A DNA stretch of 64,000 nucleotides from positions 62,001 to 126,000 of the forward strand of contig CABHOK010000004.1 of NCBI GenBank assembly GCA_902168205.1, given 5' to 3'. Under the pieces are notes generated by a model that saw only the letters and a program-made list of their open reading frames with translations, ran no database searches and was not told the origin of the DNA. This stretch comes from an uncultured Chitinophaga sp. (GTDB lineage Bacteria; Bacteroidota; Bacteroidia; Cytophagales; Cyclobacteriaceae). Below, in pieces: positions 54,331 to 63,332 of this stretch (position 1 is the first letter of the stretch; each line of letters begins with the position of its first letter). The position numbers were made by a program, and so were the translations under genes.

Positions 54331-55530
54331 CTAATTCTCAAACTGCTCCTCCAGCGGTGCGTCCTTCTCCAAATCGCGGATCACTTGCCGATCCAGCGCA
54401 GTCTCTTTTATTACGTTGTAGCTTGCCCAGAATTCTTTGTTGTAGGGGTAGTCCTGGTATTGGAGGCCATAGTTGCGCATCTTTTCGGTTGATCGGATGC
54501 GCTCGGCAGTGTTGGTATATACCTGGTTGATGAGGAGATGTTGCACGAGTTCGGTGTCAAACTTCAGTGCCTTTGTGGTTATGTCGTTCCACTTCTCGTG
54601 TGTCACTACGGTAATGTAGTTGAGGTACATCTTGCCGCTATATTTCCGGAAATCAATTTTCTTTTTGTAGCCGATATAGGTGTTCACTAAATCTTTGCGC
54701 GAGTCGAGGTTATCGCCTGTATATTCTATTTCAAAATCAATGTGGATGACGGCGTAATCTTCTTTATCGATAAACACCTTCAGCTTGAAATCCTTTTCAT
54801 ACGACACTACAAAGATCTCGCGGTCGTTGTAATGAGAGTCTTCTTCGCGCTGCATGTTCTCGAATACTTCTTCCGCTATCTCATGGTGGTAGCGTATCGT
54901 ATTGTGAAGCAGCAGATCTTCCAGTAAATTTTTTTGATCGAAGTATGCAGCAAATTTATTTTCGTATCCTAAACTCTTACGCACTTCCACAAGTTTTACA
55001 TGTTCGCGTAGCTTGGATGGGTTTCTTGGTTTCGCATAGTTCTCGTCAAATATTTTTACGGCAGCTTCCAGTAATGCTATAGTGGTACCACTTACTTTTT
55101 TAATGTCGCGGTAGAAGCCGTCCATCAGAAATGGCTCCATCGGAAAGTTCTGTTCAATTTTTGAAAGCGCTATACGAAATATTTCCCCGCCTTTTGTTAC
55201 GGTGTCTGTCACAACAACTTCGTCCAGCATCGTTACAGATTTATTCAGCGCTATTGTTCCTGAGCTCATTGACCAGACAGGCGCTTCAAAATTCTCGTAG
55301 CCAAGCATGCTCACCACGATAATATCGTTTCGGTATTCGGAAGGAAAATGGAAATCGAACTCGCCATTAGCGTTGGCGATGGTGCCGATCGGCTTGCCCT
55401 TAATAACGACCGATGCAAAAGAAAGTGCCTCACCCGTTGCCTTGTCGGTAACTCTGCCTGAAAGTGTTATTTTCTGCGCAGAGACACTGAAAAAGCCAAT
55501 AAGGAGTATAAAAACAATGATAAATCGCAT
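54331..55530 (-). CDS. carboxypeptidase-regulatory-like domain protein
   Basis: 399 residues. Signal peptide MRFIIVFILLIGFFSVSAQ, then the CarboxypepD_reg-like domain (ITLSGRVTDKATGEALSFASVVIKG, NANGEFDFHFP, DIIVVSMLGYENFE). The remaining ~280 residues resemble the extracellular beta domain seen in DUF5686-like outer-membrane proteins but without the barrel. Exported, likely surface or periplasmic. Confidence 0.8.
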   Translation of the reverse strand: MRFIIVFILLIGFFSVSAQKITLSGRVTDKATGEALSFASVVIKGKPIGTIANANGEFDFHFPSEYRNDIIVVSMLGYENFEAPVWSMSSGTIALNKSVTMLDEVVVTDTVTKGGEIFRIALSKIEQNFPMEPFLMDGFYRDIKKVSGTTIALLEAAVKIFDENYAKPRNPSKLREHVKLVEVRKSLGYENKFAAYFDQKNLLEDLLLHNTIRYHHEIAEEVFENMQREEDSHYNDREIFVVSYEKDFKLKVFIDKEDYAVIHIDFEIEYTGDNLDSRKDLVNTYIGYKKKIDFRKYSGKMYLNYITVVTHEKWNDITTKALKFDTELVQHLLINQVYTNTAERIRSTEKMRNYGLQYQDYPYNKEFWASYNVIKETALDRQVIRDLEKDAPLEEQFEN

Positions 55531-55669
55531 TTATCGGGGGAAATAGACGGTCAAATTGGACATTAACTCCCGGCTTTCAAACAATGAGTAGGATATTCCT
55601 TTAAATTGAAGATTTATCGCCTTTAATCAAGCCTGATCGGTTTTGTATTTCATTGTGTAACTTTAAATT

Positions 55670-56785
55670 ATGAATTTGCCGGTCTTGAAGTCTATAGAAG
55701 AAATACCACGTGTCTGGAAAAAGGCTTACCTCTTACTCTGCCTTTGGTTTGCCGCCAATTACGGTGTGGGTACTTTTATAGAGTGGAAGCTGGAGAACCC
55801 CAATACCTACATTTTCTGGAATACCCTATATCTGTTTGAAGTTCTCTGCATTCTCATCATCGGTATCTTCTTTTACGCCAACTGGCTGTTCCGTTTCAGA
55901 ATATATTTCCAGGTAGCAGGCCATGCCGCAGGTGCTATGATTCACTTTATGATCATGGGTACGCTGTCCTATTACCTGGAAGATTATGTGGAAGGCTATA
56001 TCGGCTGGGACTTCTGGAAAGCACACATTATCGGGTTGCTCAAGTGGGAAGGACTTCATTTTCATGATCAGTATATAATTACTGTTGGAGTATACTATGT
56101 GATTGGCTACTTCCAGGGTTTGCAGAAACAGGAGCAAGAGAAAAGTGAGCTTGCCTTGAAGAACCGCGAGATGCAGATCTCGTTACTCAAGTCGCAGATT
56201 AACCCGCACTTCCTTTTTAATACACTGAATTCAATTAATACCCTCATTGGTTCCAGCAAAGAGCAGGCGCGTAAGGTAATTACACAGCTCTCGGATATAT
56301 TCCGGTATGCGCTTGATTCGCATGGCGACCAGATGGTAAAACTTATTCACGAGCTTGACTTTATCGACAACTATATACGCATTCAGCAGGTTCGTTTTGG
56401 AGATCGCCTGAAGTTTGTAAAACAAGTGGATTTCTCTTGTTTGAATGTTGAGATCCCTCCGATGATTCTTCAGCCCCTCGTTGAAAATTCTGTGAAGTAT
56501 GGAATTGCCCCGAAGGAAGATGGCGGAACGATCATCCTTACTGTAAAACGTTTTAACAACATGATCTTTTTTGAAGTAAAAGATGATGGACTCGGTTCAA
56601 AAGCGAAAAAGGTAATGGATGGAAGTTCCAGTGGTGTAGGTATGAAAAATACGGATCAGCGTTTGAAAAGTATTTTTGGTCCGGGCTCGGGTTTACGAAT
56701 TCACTCCAATGAGTGGGGGTATTCTGTCAGCTTCTTTATTCCGTACGAGGAAATAGTTGAAGAATTGAAAAGCAAAGCAATGTAA
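55670..56785 (+). CDS. LytS-like sensor histidine kinase (HisKA_5 type)
   Basis: 371 residues. About four membrane segments in the first 150 residues, then a coiled linker (QEQEKSELALKNREMQ) and H180 in QINPHFLFNTLNSI, the phosphoacceptor site of the 5TM-LytS/HisKA_5 group. The ATPase has NSVKYGI (N box), EVKDDGLGSK and GVGMKNTDQRL. Signals to the LytTR regulator just downstream (22 nt). Confidence 0.92.
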   Translation: MNLPVLKSIEEIPRVWKKAYLLLCLWFAANYGVGTFIEWKLENPNTYIFWNTLYLFEVLCILIIGIFFYANWLFRFRIYFQVAGHAAGAMIHFMIMGTLSYYLEDYVEGYIGWDFWKAHIIGLLKWEGLHFHDQYIITVGVYYVIGYFQGLQKQEQEKSELALKNREMQISLLKSQINPHFLFNTLNSINTLIGSSKEQARKVITQLSDIFRYALDSHGDQMVKLIHELDFIDNYIRIQQVRFGDRLKFVKQVDFSCLNVEIPPMILQPLVENSVKYGIAPKEDGGTIILTVKRFNNMIFFEVKDDGLGSKAKKVMDGSSSGVGMKNTDQRLKSIFGPGSGLRIHSNEWGYSVSFFIPYEEIVEELKSKAM

Positions 56786-56806
56786 CTTATTAAACTATAT
56801 CTATAC

Positions 56807-57550
56807 ATGAACATAACTTGTGTTATTGTCGATGATGAAAAATTAGCACGCGACCTTTTACAAGAGTATTTGCAACAGATGCCGAACATCCAGGTAATTG
56901 GTGAATGCTCGAAAGGAAAGGATGCTGTAGAGTTAATTGATAAGGAGAAACCAGATCTTGTTTTTCTGGATGTACAGATGCCTGGCATGACTGGCTTTGA
57001 TGTACTGGATGAAATCACACACGATCCATACGTGATATTTTGTACGGCATACGATCAGTATGCGCTGAAAGCATTCGAGAAAAATGCAGTTGACTATATT
57101 CTGAAACCTCTCGACCAGGAGCGTTTCAAACTCGCGGTTGAACGTGCTATAGCGCGTATGAAGATGGAGCAAAACAACGTAGGTGAACTGCTGCGCAACC
57201 TCAAAACTGAAAACAAGACTTCGTACGACTCGCATATATTTGTGCAGAAGTCTGAGAAGTTGTTGAATCTTCCTGTAGATGAAATAGTATACCTGGAAGC
57301 TTCCGGTGATTATACTATTCTTACTACCAAGAACGATCAGTTCGTGAGTTCATCCGGTATAGGTAAACTGGAAGAGATTCTGAATCCTGAGATTTTTATC
57401 CGTGTACACAGAAGTACGATCATCAACATCAACAGTCTGAAAGAAATTGAAAAACATTTCAATGGTGGCATGGTGGTGAAGATGCAGAACGGTAAGAGCT
57501 TCCCGGTTAGTAGAACGTATGCTAAGCTTATTCGTAAGAAGGTAGTATAA
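56807..57550 (+). CDS. LytTR-family response regulator
   Basis: 247 residues. Receiver domain with VDDEKLARDLL, phospho-accepting D55 in VFLDVQMPG, and the switch lysine in YILKPLD. The LytTR DNA-binding domain (residues ~145-247) has YLEASGDYTILTTKND, FIRVHRSTIININSL and FPVSRTYAKLIRKKV. Partner of the LytS-like kinase. Confidence 0.94.
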   Translation: MNITCVIVDDEKLARDLLQEYLQQMPNIQVIGECSKGKDAVELIDKEKPDLVFLDVQMPGMTGFDVLDEITHDPYVIFCTAYDQYALKAFEKNAVDYILKPLDQERFKLAVERAIARMKMEQNNVGELLRNLKTENKTSYDSHIFVQKSEKLLNLPVDEIVYLEASGDYTILTTKNDQFVSSSGIGKLEEILNPEIFIRVHRSTIININSLKEIEKHFNGGMVVKMQNGKSFPVSRTYAKLIRKKVV

Positions 57551-57571
57551 ATATACTTGCATTAATTTTGG

Positions 57572-57620
57572 ATTCCCGTGGGTTAGAAGTATTGCTAAAC
57601 TCACGGGAATTTTTTTTTGG
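57572..57620 (+). terminator. terminator after the LytS/LytTR operon
   Basis: ATTCCCGTG...CACGGGAAT stem with an inner GTTAG/CTAAAC extension, followed by eight T. Confidence 0.9.
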
Positions 57621-57772
57621 CCTGCAGAAGACGCAGGCAAATACAAATAATACAATTAATGCATTTGTGATTTGATGCAGTCACTTGCAGGTTACCTGCA
57701 CTATATATTTTGAAATGCTGTTAAAATATATCTGCGAAAATCAGCGTCCTCTGCGGGCAACAAAAAACGCAG

Positions 57773-58423
57773 CTATGGAAAAAGAATCTTTTCCCCACCC
57801 GAATACTCAATGGTAACATTCTTCCCATGCGCCTTCATGATCTCGCGAATTTTAGTTTCGAATGCTTGCTGAGCTTCCTTTACAAAGTCTGCCTGTGCAG
57901 CATATCGCTTTGCATCGTTGTTGAATGCGTTGATGGCCGCAGTTCGATCTTCTGCCTTGATCGGATTCCACCACCCATGTTCATCTTTGAATTTTATATC
58001 GCCCATTGACTCCAGCGAAAGTAGTTTTGGATGCGGGAGTATAATGGTTGCATTTTCTTCATTGATGTTTATAGTAAACTTCTGGTTGAGGTCAAAGCCA
58101 GCCTTTGCCTCAAAGGTGCCAGTGATCGAAATAGTCTTGGTACTCTTCAGCCAGGTGTTGGTCCACGCGTAGTTGTGCTGAAATTTTTGAGATATAGTGG
58201 CGAGTTCCAATATAGGCGTTTGCTGTTGCAAGACAACGGTGTTATTAACTGTTACCTCCGGTGTAAATTGAAAAACCTCTTTAAAATCGCGACCAAGTTG
58301 TTTGGCTCCTTCGTAACTGCGCTGTGCAACCTGTGTAGGTATATATACAATCAATACATAAGCCGAAATGCTTAACGTTACCAGCAGTAGAATGATGAGT
58401 ATGATTTTTCGGTTTGAGAACAT
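57773..58423 (-). CDS. DUF4230 protein
   Basis: 216 residues. A single N-terminal membrane anchor (KIILIILLLVTLSISAYVLIVY) is followed by the periplasmic DUF4230 pattern: PILELATISQKFQHNYAWTNTWLKSTKTISITGTFEAKAGFDL and a C-terminal helix. The family is of unknown role. Confidence 0.85.
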   Translation of the reverse strand: MFSNRKIILIILLLVTLSISAYVLIVYIPTQVAQRSYEGAKQLGRDFKEVFQFTPEVTVNNTVVLQQQTPILELATISQKFQHNYAWTNTWLKSTKTISITGTFEAKAGFDLNQKFTININEENATIILPHPKLLSLESMGDIKFKDEHGWWNPIKAEDRTAAINAFNNDAKRYAAQADFVKEAQQAFETKIREIMKAHGKNVTIEYSGGEKILFP

Positions 58424-58452
58424 TTCGCGTTGCTAATAAGCTATTCTATATA

Positions 58453-59064
58453 CTATTTAACCTGCTCTACCAGTTCAAGCCTCTTTACAATGGAATTGAC
58501 AGAAAGAATTGTGCCGGGTGACAACACTGCGTTGGCCCCAATCTTTGTTCCATCGCCAACCAATGCTCCGAACTTGGTAACGCCAGTGGCCATTTTTTTT
58601 CCATCAATCAATATACTAATCTCTTTGTCGGTTCGCTCGTTGTAATGATTGGCAATGACAGAGCCTGCTTCCATATTTACTTTTGATCCTACAATGGAGT
58701 CGCCTGCAAAATTAAAATGAGCCAGGGCTGCGTGAGGCATAATGAAACTCGATTTTATTTCGCAGCCTGGTCCGATGCTGCAGCCTTCTCCTAGAAATAC
58801 ACCACCTCGTAAATAAGCGTGCGCTCCTATAAAGCAGCCAGCGGAAATGATGGCAGGACTTTTTATAGTAACATGTTCTTCAATGCGCGCGTCCTTGTGA
58901 ATAGCAACATGGTCGCGTATAGTATATTCTCCGGAAAGCATCTTTATCTTTTCTAGAATATGTACGGATGCGGATGTGGTGATGTCCCACGGAGCGATGC
59001 CTTGCAGATGCGCGAAGATCTGTAGGAAATTTGGTGCATAGGACTGAAGGTTGATTGTATTCAT
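58453..59064 (-). CDS. left-handed beta-helix (hexapeptide) acyltransferase-like protein
   Basis: 203 residues of hexapeptide repeats (SPAIISAGCFIGAHAYLRGGVFLGEGCSIGPGCEIKSSFIMP), ending with AGSVIANHYNE and TKFGALVGDGTKIGANAVLSPGTIL. Resembles the acetyltransferase half of GlmU/sugar-1-phosphate transferases. The H and N residues fit catalysis in that family, but the uridylyltransferase half is absent. Six nt upstream of it on the same strand lies the VOC gene's stop. Confidence 0.82.
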   Translation of the reverse strand: MNTINLQSYAPNFLQIFAHLQGIAPWDITTSASVHILEKIKMLSGEYTIRDHVAIHKDARIEEHVTIKSPAIISAGCFIGAHAYLRGGVFLGEGCSIGPGCEIKSSFIMPHAALAHFNFAGDSIVGSKVNMEAGSVIANHYNERTDKEISILIDGKKMATGVTKFGALVGDGTKIGANAVLSPGTILSVNSIVKRLELVEQVK

Positions 59065-59070
59065 GATTGA

Positions 59071-59460
59071 CTATTGTTCATATAGTTCAAGTGGAAGGCC
59101 ATCAGGATCGGAGAAGAATGTAAAACGCTTGCCGGTATACTCATCCACGCGTATAGGTTCTGTTACTACGTTGTGTGCTGTTAGCTCCGCGACTGCGGAA
59201 TCGATATTGCGAACTGTAAATGCGAGATGGCGCAAGCCTCGTGCTTCTGGTCGCGATACACGCTGTGGTGGATCAGGAAAAGAAAACAGCTCAATGGTAT
59301 AGTGATCGCCAAGAGCCAGATCCAGTTTATAGGATCTACGTTCAGCCCGGTAATATTCTCCCAGCACGCGAAAGCCAAGTACCTCGGTATAGAATTTTTT
59401 AGACACTGCATAGTCAGAGCAGATTATGGCGATGTGGTGAACGTTTTCCAGTTGCAGCAT
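59071..59460 (-). CDS. VOC-family protein (SMU1112c/YaeR-like)
   Basis: 129 residues. NVHHIAIICSDYAVSKKFYTEVLGF opens the first module, HYTIELFSFPDPP and GLRHLAFTVRNIDSAVAEL the second, FFSDPDGLPLELYEQ closes it. Metal ligands H7/E-region and H and E at the later positions match the family. Likely a lyase or isomerase of small carbonyl compounds. Same strand as the hexapeptide gene. Confidence 0.88.
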   Translation of the reverse strand: MLQLENVHHIAIICSDYAVSKKFYTEVLGFRVLGEYYRAERRSYKLDLALGDHYTIELFSFPDPPQRVSRPEARGLRHLAFTVRNIDSAVAELTAHNVVTEPIRVDEYTGKRFTFFSDPDGLPLELYEQ

Positions 59461-59503
59461 GTGAAGTAATTATCAACTTAAATTTCATTATTTTTTGTTC
59501 ATC

Positions 59504-59980
59504 ATGGACATACTTTGCATCGTTCTCGGGATAATTTTCATGCTGGCGGGGTTGGCCGGTTGTATTCTTCCATTACTGCCAGGCCCACCGTTGTGTTTTG
59601 TCGGTATGGTGTTGCTGCAGTTAAGAACAGAGCCTCCATTCACAACAAAGTTTCTGATTATATGGGGAGTAATTACGGTTGTTATAACGGTGCTGGATTA
59701 TGTTATACCACTCTACGGAACCAAAAAGTTTGGCGGCAGCAAGTATGGTGTGTGGGGTTGTACACTCGGCTTGCTCGTAGGTATATTCACCGGACCGTGG
59801 GGTATAATTATAGGCCCGTTTATAGGTGCCTTTATAGGCGAGGTAATGGCCAACGCCAATTCATCGCAGGCCTTGCGTGCAGCCTTCGGGGCATTCATCG
59901 GTTTTCTGTTTGGCACGCTGCTGAAACTTGTTGTATGCTTTGTGATGTGCTGGTATTTTGTAGCAAGCCTGATAGGTTGA
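59504..59980 (+). CDS. DUF456 membrane protein
   Basis: 158 residues from the ATG at 59504. Four hydrophobic segments; GLAGCILPLLPGPPLCFVGMVLL at the start and GPWGIIIGPFIGAFIGEVMA later are DUF456 marks. Role unknown. It overlaps the following thioesterase reading frame by TGATG if the earliest start is used. Confidence 0.85.
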   Translation: MDILCIVLGIIFMLAGLAGCILPLLPGPPLCFVGMVLLQLRTEPPFTTKFLIIWGVITVVITVLDYVIPLYGTKKFGGSKYGVWGCTLGLLVGIFTGPWGIIIGPFIGAFIGEVMANANSSQALRAAFGAFIGFLFGTLLKLVVCFVMCWYFVASLIG

Positions 59981-60021
59981 TGAATAAATATATACCTTGC
60001 AACAATAGTGAAAATAACGAT

Positions 60022-60477
60022 ATGGCAAACTTTAGTCTCCCGATTCAAATCCGATGGGCTGATATAGATCAGAACCGTCACCTGCGCCACTCTGCGTATT
60101 ATGATTATGGAGCGATGGCGCGTATGATTTTTCTTTCAGAACACGGTATCACTACACAAAAACTGGAGTTACTTAAAATAGGTCCGATCTTGTTTCGTGA
60201 AGAAGCTGTTTTCAAAAGAGAAATTACACTGGACGACAAGCTCACGCTGGATGTAGAGTTGATTAAGGCTACAAAAGATTTCGCGCGTTGGAGCCTTCGT
60301 CATAATTTTTTGAAACTCGATAATACATTGGCGGCTAACGTTACCGTGGAAGGTGCCTGGCTCGATCTTGAAAAAAGAAAGCTTATAACGCCAGATGAGT
60401 ATATCCAGTCGATCTTCAGCGAATTTCCTCGCGCAGCCACATTCGAGTGGATTATTCGTGAAGAGAAGAAAGCCTAA
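60022..60477 (+). CDS. acyl-CoA thioesterase (4HBT)
   Basis: 151 residues from the ATG at 60022 (a coupled start at 59980 is possible). LPIQIRWADIDQNRHLRHSAYYDYG is the hot-dog opening with the catalytic D and the N/H pair. Single-domain thioesterase; substrate unspecified. Its end overlaps that of the convergent purN gene by 4 nt. Confidence 0.88.
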   Translation: MANFSLPIQIRWADIDQNRHLRHSAYYDYGAMARMIFLSEHGITTQKLELLKIGPILFREEAVFKREITLDDKLTLDVELIKATKDFARWSLRHNFLKLDNTLAANVTVEGAWLDLEKRKLITPDEYIQSIFSEFPRAATFEWIIREEKKA

Positions 60478-61052
60478 TTACCGAATACCCATCGCTCGAT
60501 TACTTCAGGATAATGCTTGTATTCGAGCTGATGTACTTTGTCGGCTATCTGCTCCGGTGTATCATCTGCGTGCACCGGGCATGTTGCCTGAAAAATGATC
60601 TCGCCTTCATCGTACTTGTCATCTACAGCATGAATCGTGATGCCCGTCTTAACATCACCGCTAAGCTTAACCGCTTCATGTACTTTCATGCCATACATTC
60701 CTTTACCACCATGGTTGGGTAAAAGAGCCGGATGTATATTGATGATGTGGTGAGGATAAGCTTGTATCAGGTACGATGGTATAAGCCAGAGGAACCCGGC
60801 CAGTACAACGTGAGTAACTTTCTTTTGGTGTAACCAGTCCAGTACAACAGTGCTTTCTTTGAACTGCGGTCTGTCGAATACTTTAGCATCAACACCAAAG
60901 TTGCGTGCCCGTTGTAATGCAAACGCCTGCGGATTGTTGCTCAACAAAAGAACAACTTCAATGGAGGGATGATTTTGAAAGTACTTAAAGATCTCTTCAG
61001 CATTGGTTCCGCTGCCGGAAGCAAAAATCGCCAGACGATATTTCTCAGACAT
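60474..61052 (-). CDS. purN: phosphoribosylglycinamide formyltransferase
   Basis: 192 residues from the ATG at 61052. FASGSGTNAEEIFKYF (phosphate loop), LLSNNPQAFALQRA, LAGFLWLIP, NIHPALLPNHGGKGMYG (catalytic N-H) and D in SGDVKTGITIHAVDDKYDEG match GART. Transfers a formyl group from 10-formyl-THF in purine synthesis. Confidence 0.95.
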   Translation of the reverse strand: MSEKYRLAIFASGSGTNAEEIFKYFQNHPSIEVVLLLSNNPQAFALQRARNFGVDAKVFDRPQFKESTVVLDWLHQKKVTHVVLAGFLWLIPSYLIQAYPHHIINIHPALLPNHGGKGMYGMKVHEAVKLSGDVKTGITIHAVDDKYDEGEIIFQATCPVHADDTPEQIADKVHQLEYKHYPEVIERWVFGN

Positions 61053-61177
61053 AGGTCGCAAAGATAACGCAGCGTTACCATTCGTTGCACCTGCTATAAA
61101 TAAAATTATGACTATAGCACATCGCGATTCACAGCGAAGCGATTAACTTTAACCTGTAAATCTACCTTGTTACTGTT

Positions 61178-61588
61178 ATGGAAACCTTTGGCGAAAAAGT
61201 AAAACGTACAACAAAAAAAGTGATCCGCGCTATAATCATCTTAGTGATACTGGGTGGTGTTATCACCTTTTCATTTTTATACTGGGGTACTTATGAAGAT
61301 GGCGTAATGGCCGGAAAGATTCTGCGCATTAGCGAGAAGGGCGTGATGTTTAAAACCTACGAAGGGAAAATCAACCTTGAAACGTTCGGTGCGCTAAAGG
61401 GGACCAGTCCTATAGCAGAGTCGTTTGACTTTTCGGTTGAGAAGAGCGATAAAGATCTGATCAAGCAATTGCAAACTGTAGCCCTTAGTGGCGAGCGGGT
61501 AAATCTATACTTTGTAAAACGATATGCGCGTTTCCCGTGGCGAGGTGATACTAAATATTTTGCTACCCGCATCGAGCGCTTGCAATAA
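61178..61588 (+). CDS. membrane-anchored small protein
   Basis: 136 residues with one N-terminal membrane helix (AIIILVILGGVITFSFLYWG), then a beta-rich domain (AGKILRISEKGVMFKTYEGKINLETFG). A related Bacteroidota family is often mislabelled as 6-phosphogluconate dehydrogenase; there is no dehydrogenase motif here. Function unknown. Confidence 0.78.
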   Translation: METFGEKVKRTTKKVIRAIIILVILGGVITFSFLYWGTYEDGVMAGKILRISEKGVMFKTYEGKINLETFGALKGTSPIAESFDFSVEKSDKDLIKQLQTVALSGERVNLYFVKRYARFPWRGDTKYFATRIERLQ

Positions 61589-61669
61589 CATTAAGGTAAA
61601 TATATACCTATATACTGAGGCTGTTCATGATGATGAGCAGCCTTTGTTATTGAATTCGCGTGTGTACCA

Positions 61670-62008
61670 TTAGCGAATCAATACAGATTTCTCTTCCATC
61701 AGTTTAATGATTCTGCGCAGGTAGTCGATTTCCTTGCGCGAGAGCTCGAGTTGCCGTTGGTATTCTGTTTCGGATGAATGGTTGCCGTTTTTGTCCGTTT
61801 GTGCAGGCTCATTTGAGTAGTACTGAAAGAAATCGTGGTTGAGCACCTGCGAAATGCGAAGCAGCAAACCTGTATCGAGATGGCGCTTGCGGAAAATGCG
61901 ATAGACATTCTGGCGTACCGTTCCCAGTTCATCGGCAAAATCGGTGAGCTTCATTTGGCGATGGTCAAATACTTCCTTGATTTTGGGGCCTATTTCAACA
62001 TATCCCAT
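61670..62008 (-). CDS. XRE-like regulator with coiled-coil tail
   Basis: 112 residues from the ATG at 62008. A helix-turn-helix (MKLTDFADELGTVRQNVYRIF) is followed by RISQVLNHDFFQYYS and a helical C-terminus (EYQRQLELSRKEIDYLRRI). The coiled coil may dimerise it. Divergent from the STAS-like gene across a short gap. Confidence 0.8.
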   Translation of the reverse strand: MGYVEIGPKIKEVFDHRQMKLTDFADELGTVRQNVYRIFRKRHLDTGLLLRISQVLNHDFFQYYSNEPAQTDKNGNHSSETEYQRQLELSRKEIDYLRRIIKLMEEKSVLIR

Positions 62009-62144
62009 GATCCAACTATTTTTTTTGTGAACGATCGGATGATAAAGTCTTAATATACGCTTTGTAATCAGTTGGGTTACAATTGTAACCAAGGGTTTTA
62101 CGTCTTCGTAAATTGTCGTTAAAATTACATAACCAAAGCAATAT

Positions 62145-62606
62145 ATGAGCTTTGCAGAATTTGCTTCGACCCTTAGTAGTTCTGAATGTATGGTAAAAGC
62201 TTTTTACCAAGATGAATACGCTACCATCGAATTGGACGACTCAATCCCATGCGTTCGTCTTACGTTAAATGGAGTACCGCGTTACAGCGAGCACTATAAC
62301 TTTGTCCAGAAAAAGCGGTTGGAGTTAATGCAGCGGGAGATCCGTAACTATCCTAAACTGCACATGCTCACGGATAGTCGCACAGCAGGACCGGTGCTGG
62401 ATGAAGATGTACATTACTTCAAAACGAACGTTATGCCCGCCATGGAGCGTGCAGGGGTTCGTTTTCTGGCCATTGTAATGCCCGCCAGCAAATTTACCCA
62501 GATGACCATTCGCGAGATGACGGAAGATCCGCGCCTTATGACTGTCCAATATTTTGATTCCATGCGTGAAGCACGGCACTGGCTTCGCAAGATGACAACG
62601 TTGTAA
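62145..62606 (+). CDS. SpoIIAA/STAS-like protein
   Basis: 153 residues. YATIELDDSIPCVRLTLNGVP, MLTDSRTAGPVLDEDVHYF and MREARHWLRKM fit the SpoIIAA-like STAS fold found in Bacteroidota and bind to lipids or act as signalling modules. Function unknown. Faces the XRE-like gene. Confidence 0.72.
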   Translation: MSFAEFASTLSSSECMVKAFYQDEYATIELDDSIPCVRLTLNGVPRYSEHYNFVQKKRLELMQREIRNYPKLHMLTDSRTAGPVLDEDVHYFKTNVMPAMERAGVRFLAIVMPASKFTQMTIREMTEDPRLMTVQYFDSMREARHWLRKMTTL

Positions 62607-62621
62607 AACTATTGTCTCAAA

Positions 62622-63110
62622 TTACTTTTCTGACGGATTCTTTTTACCTGCCAGTAATTTCTCTATCGTTGCTTCGAGGCGTTTGGTACGTGTTTCCTCT
62701 TTCTTTGCTTCGCTGACCCAGTGTGCATATTCCTTTCGGTTGGTATAGCTGAGTGTCTCAAAAAAATTAGCGGCTTTTTTATTCCGGGCAAGTACTTTTA
62801 TGAGCGGCTCAGGCATTTCAACAACACGCTCTTCCGTGTCTCGCTCAATTTCTACGCGTATTGTGTCACCAACGTTTTTACCAATAGCAGCACGAATATC
62901 TTTTCGTACCAGAATTACATGAAAGCCTGTTCCCATGTTGGCTAATACACCGCGATACGACACGCCATCGAACCATGCTTTTACCTTTACCTGGCCTTTG
63001 GTGCCGTATACTTTTTCGACATCAAACGGAATGGACACATAGGCCGCGTCCATCGAAGAATCCGGGTTTTCCAGTATTGCTTTAAACACTTGTTTAACAG
63101 ACGCACGCAT
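62622..63110 (-). CDS. DUF1905/YdeI-OmpD-associated-family protein
   Basis: 162 residues from the ATG at 63110 (11 codons inside the longest frame). DUF1905-like beta barrel (VSIPFDVEKVYGTKGQVKVKAWFDGV, GTGFHVILVRKDIRAAIGKNVGDTIRVEIERDTE) then the YdeI helical end (FFETLSYTNRKEYAHWVSEAKKEETRTKRLEATIEKL). The family is linked to bacteriocin/cell envelope resistance in some bacteria. Confidence 0.85.
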   Translation of the reverse strand: MRASVKQVFKAILENPDSSMDAAYVSIPFDVEKVYGTKGQVKVKAWFDGVSYRGVLANMGTGFHVILVRKDIRAAIGKNVGDTIRVEIERDTEERVVEMPEPLIKVLARNKKAANFFETLSYTNRKEYAHWVSEAKKEETRTKRLEATIEKLLAGKKNPSEK

Positions 63111-63332
63111 CGGTAAAAAATATATCGAAGTAAATTTATTCATTCTGCATCTGAAAAATCACGTTTTCAAAACAAAATGCCTCGTTTTGGACCTTTGTAC
63201 CACATAAAAGTTTGACAAACTAAAAACAGGCCGTTGTTTTGTTAGGCGTATAGAATTATCTTGCAAGGCTTGAACCCAAAGCCAAGACCCTGTCATTAAC
63301 CTATGTCAACGAGTTTGCCAGTATAAATATAT

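Noticed and set aside
61178-61588. 6-phosphogluconate dehydrogenase label for the small membrane protein
   Set aside because: It has no Rossmann motif and only 136 residues; the label is a likely carry-over error in this family.
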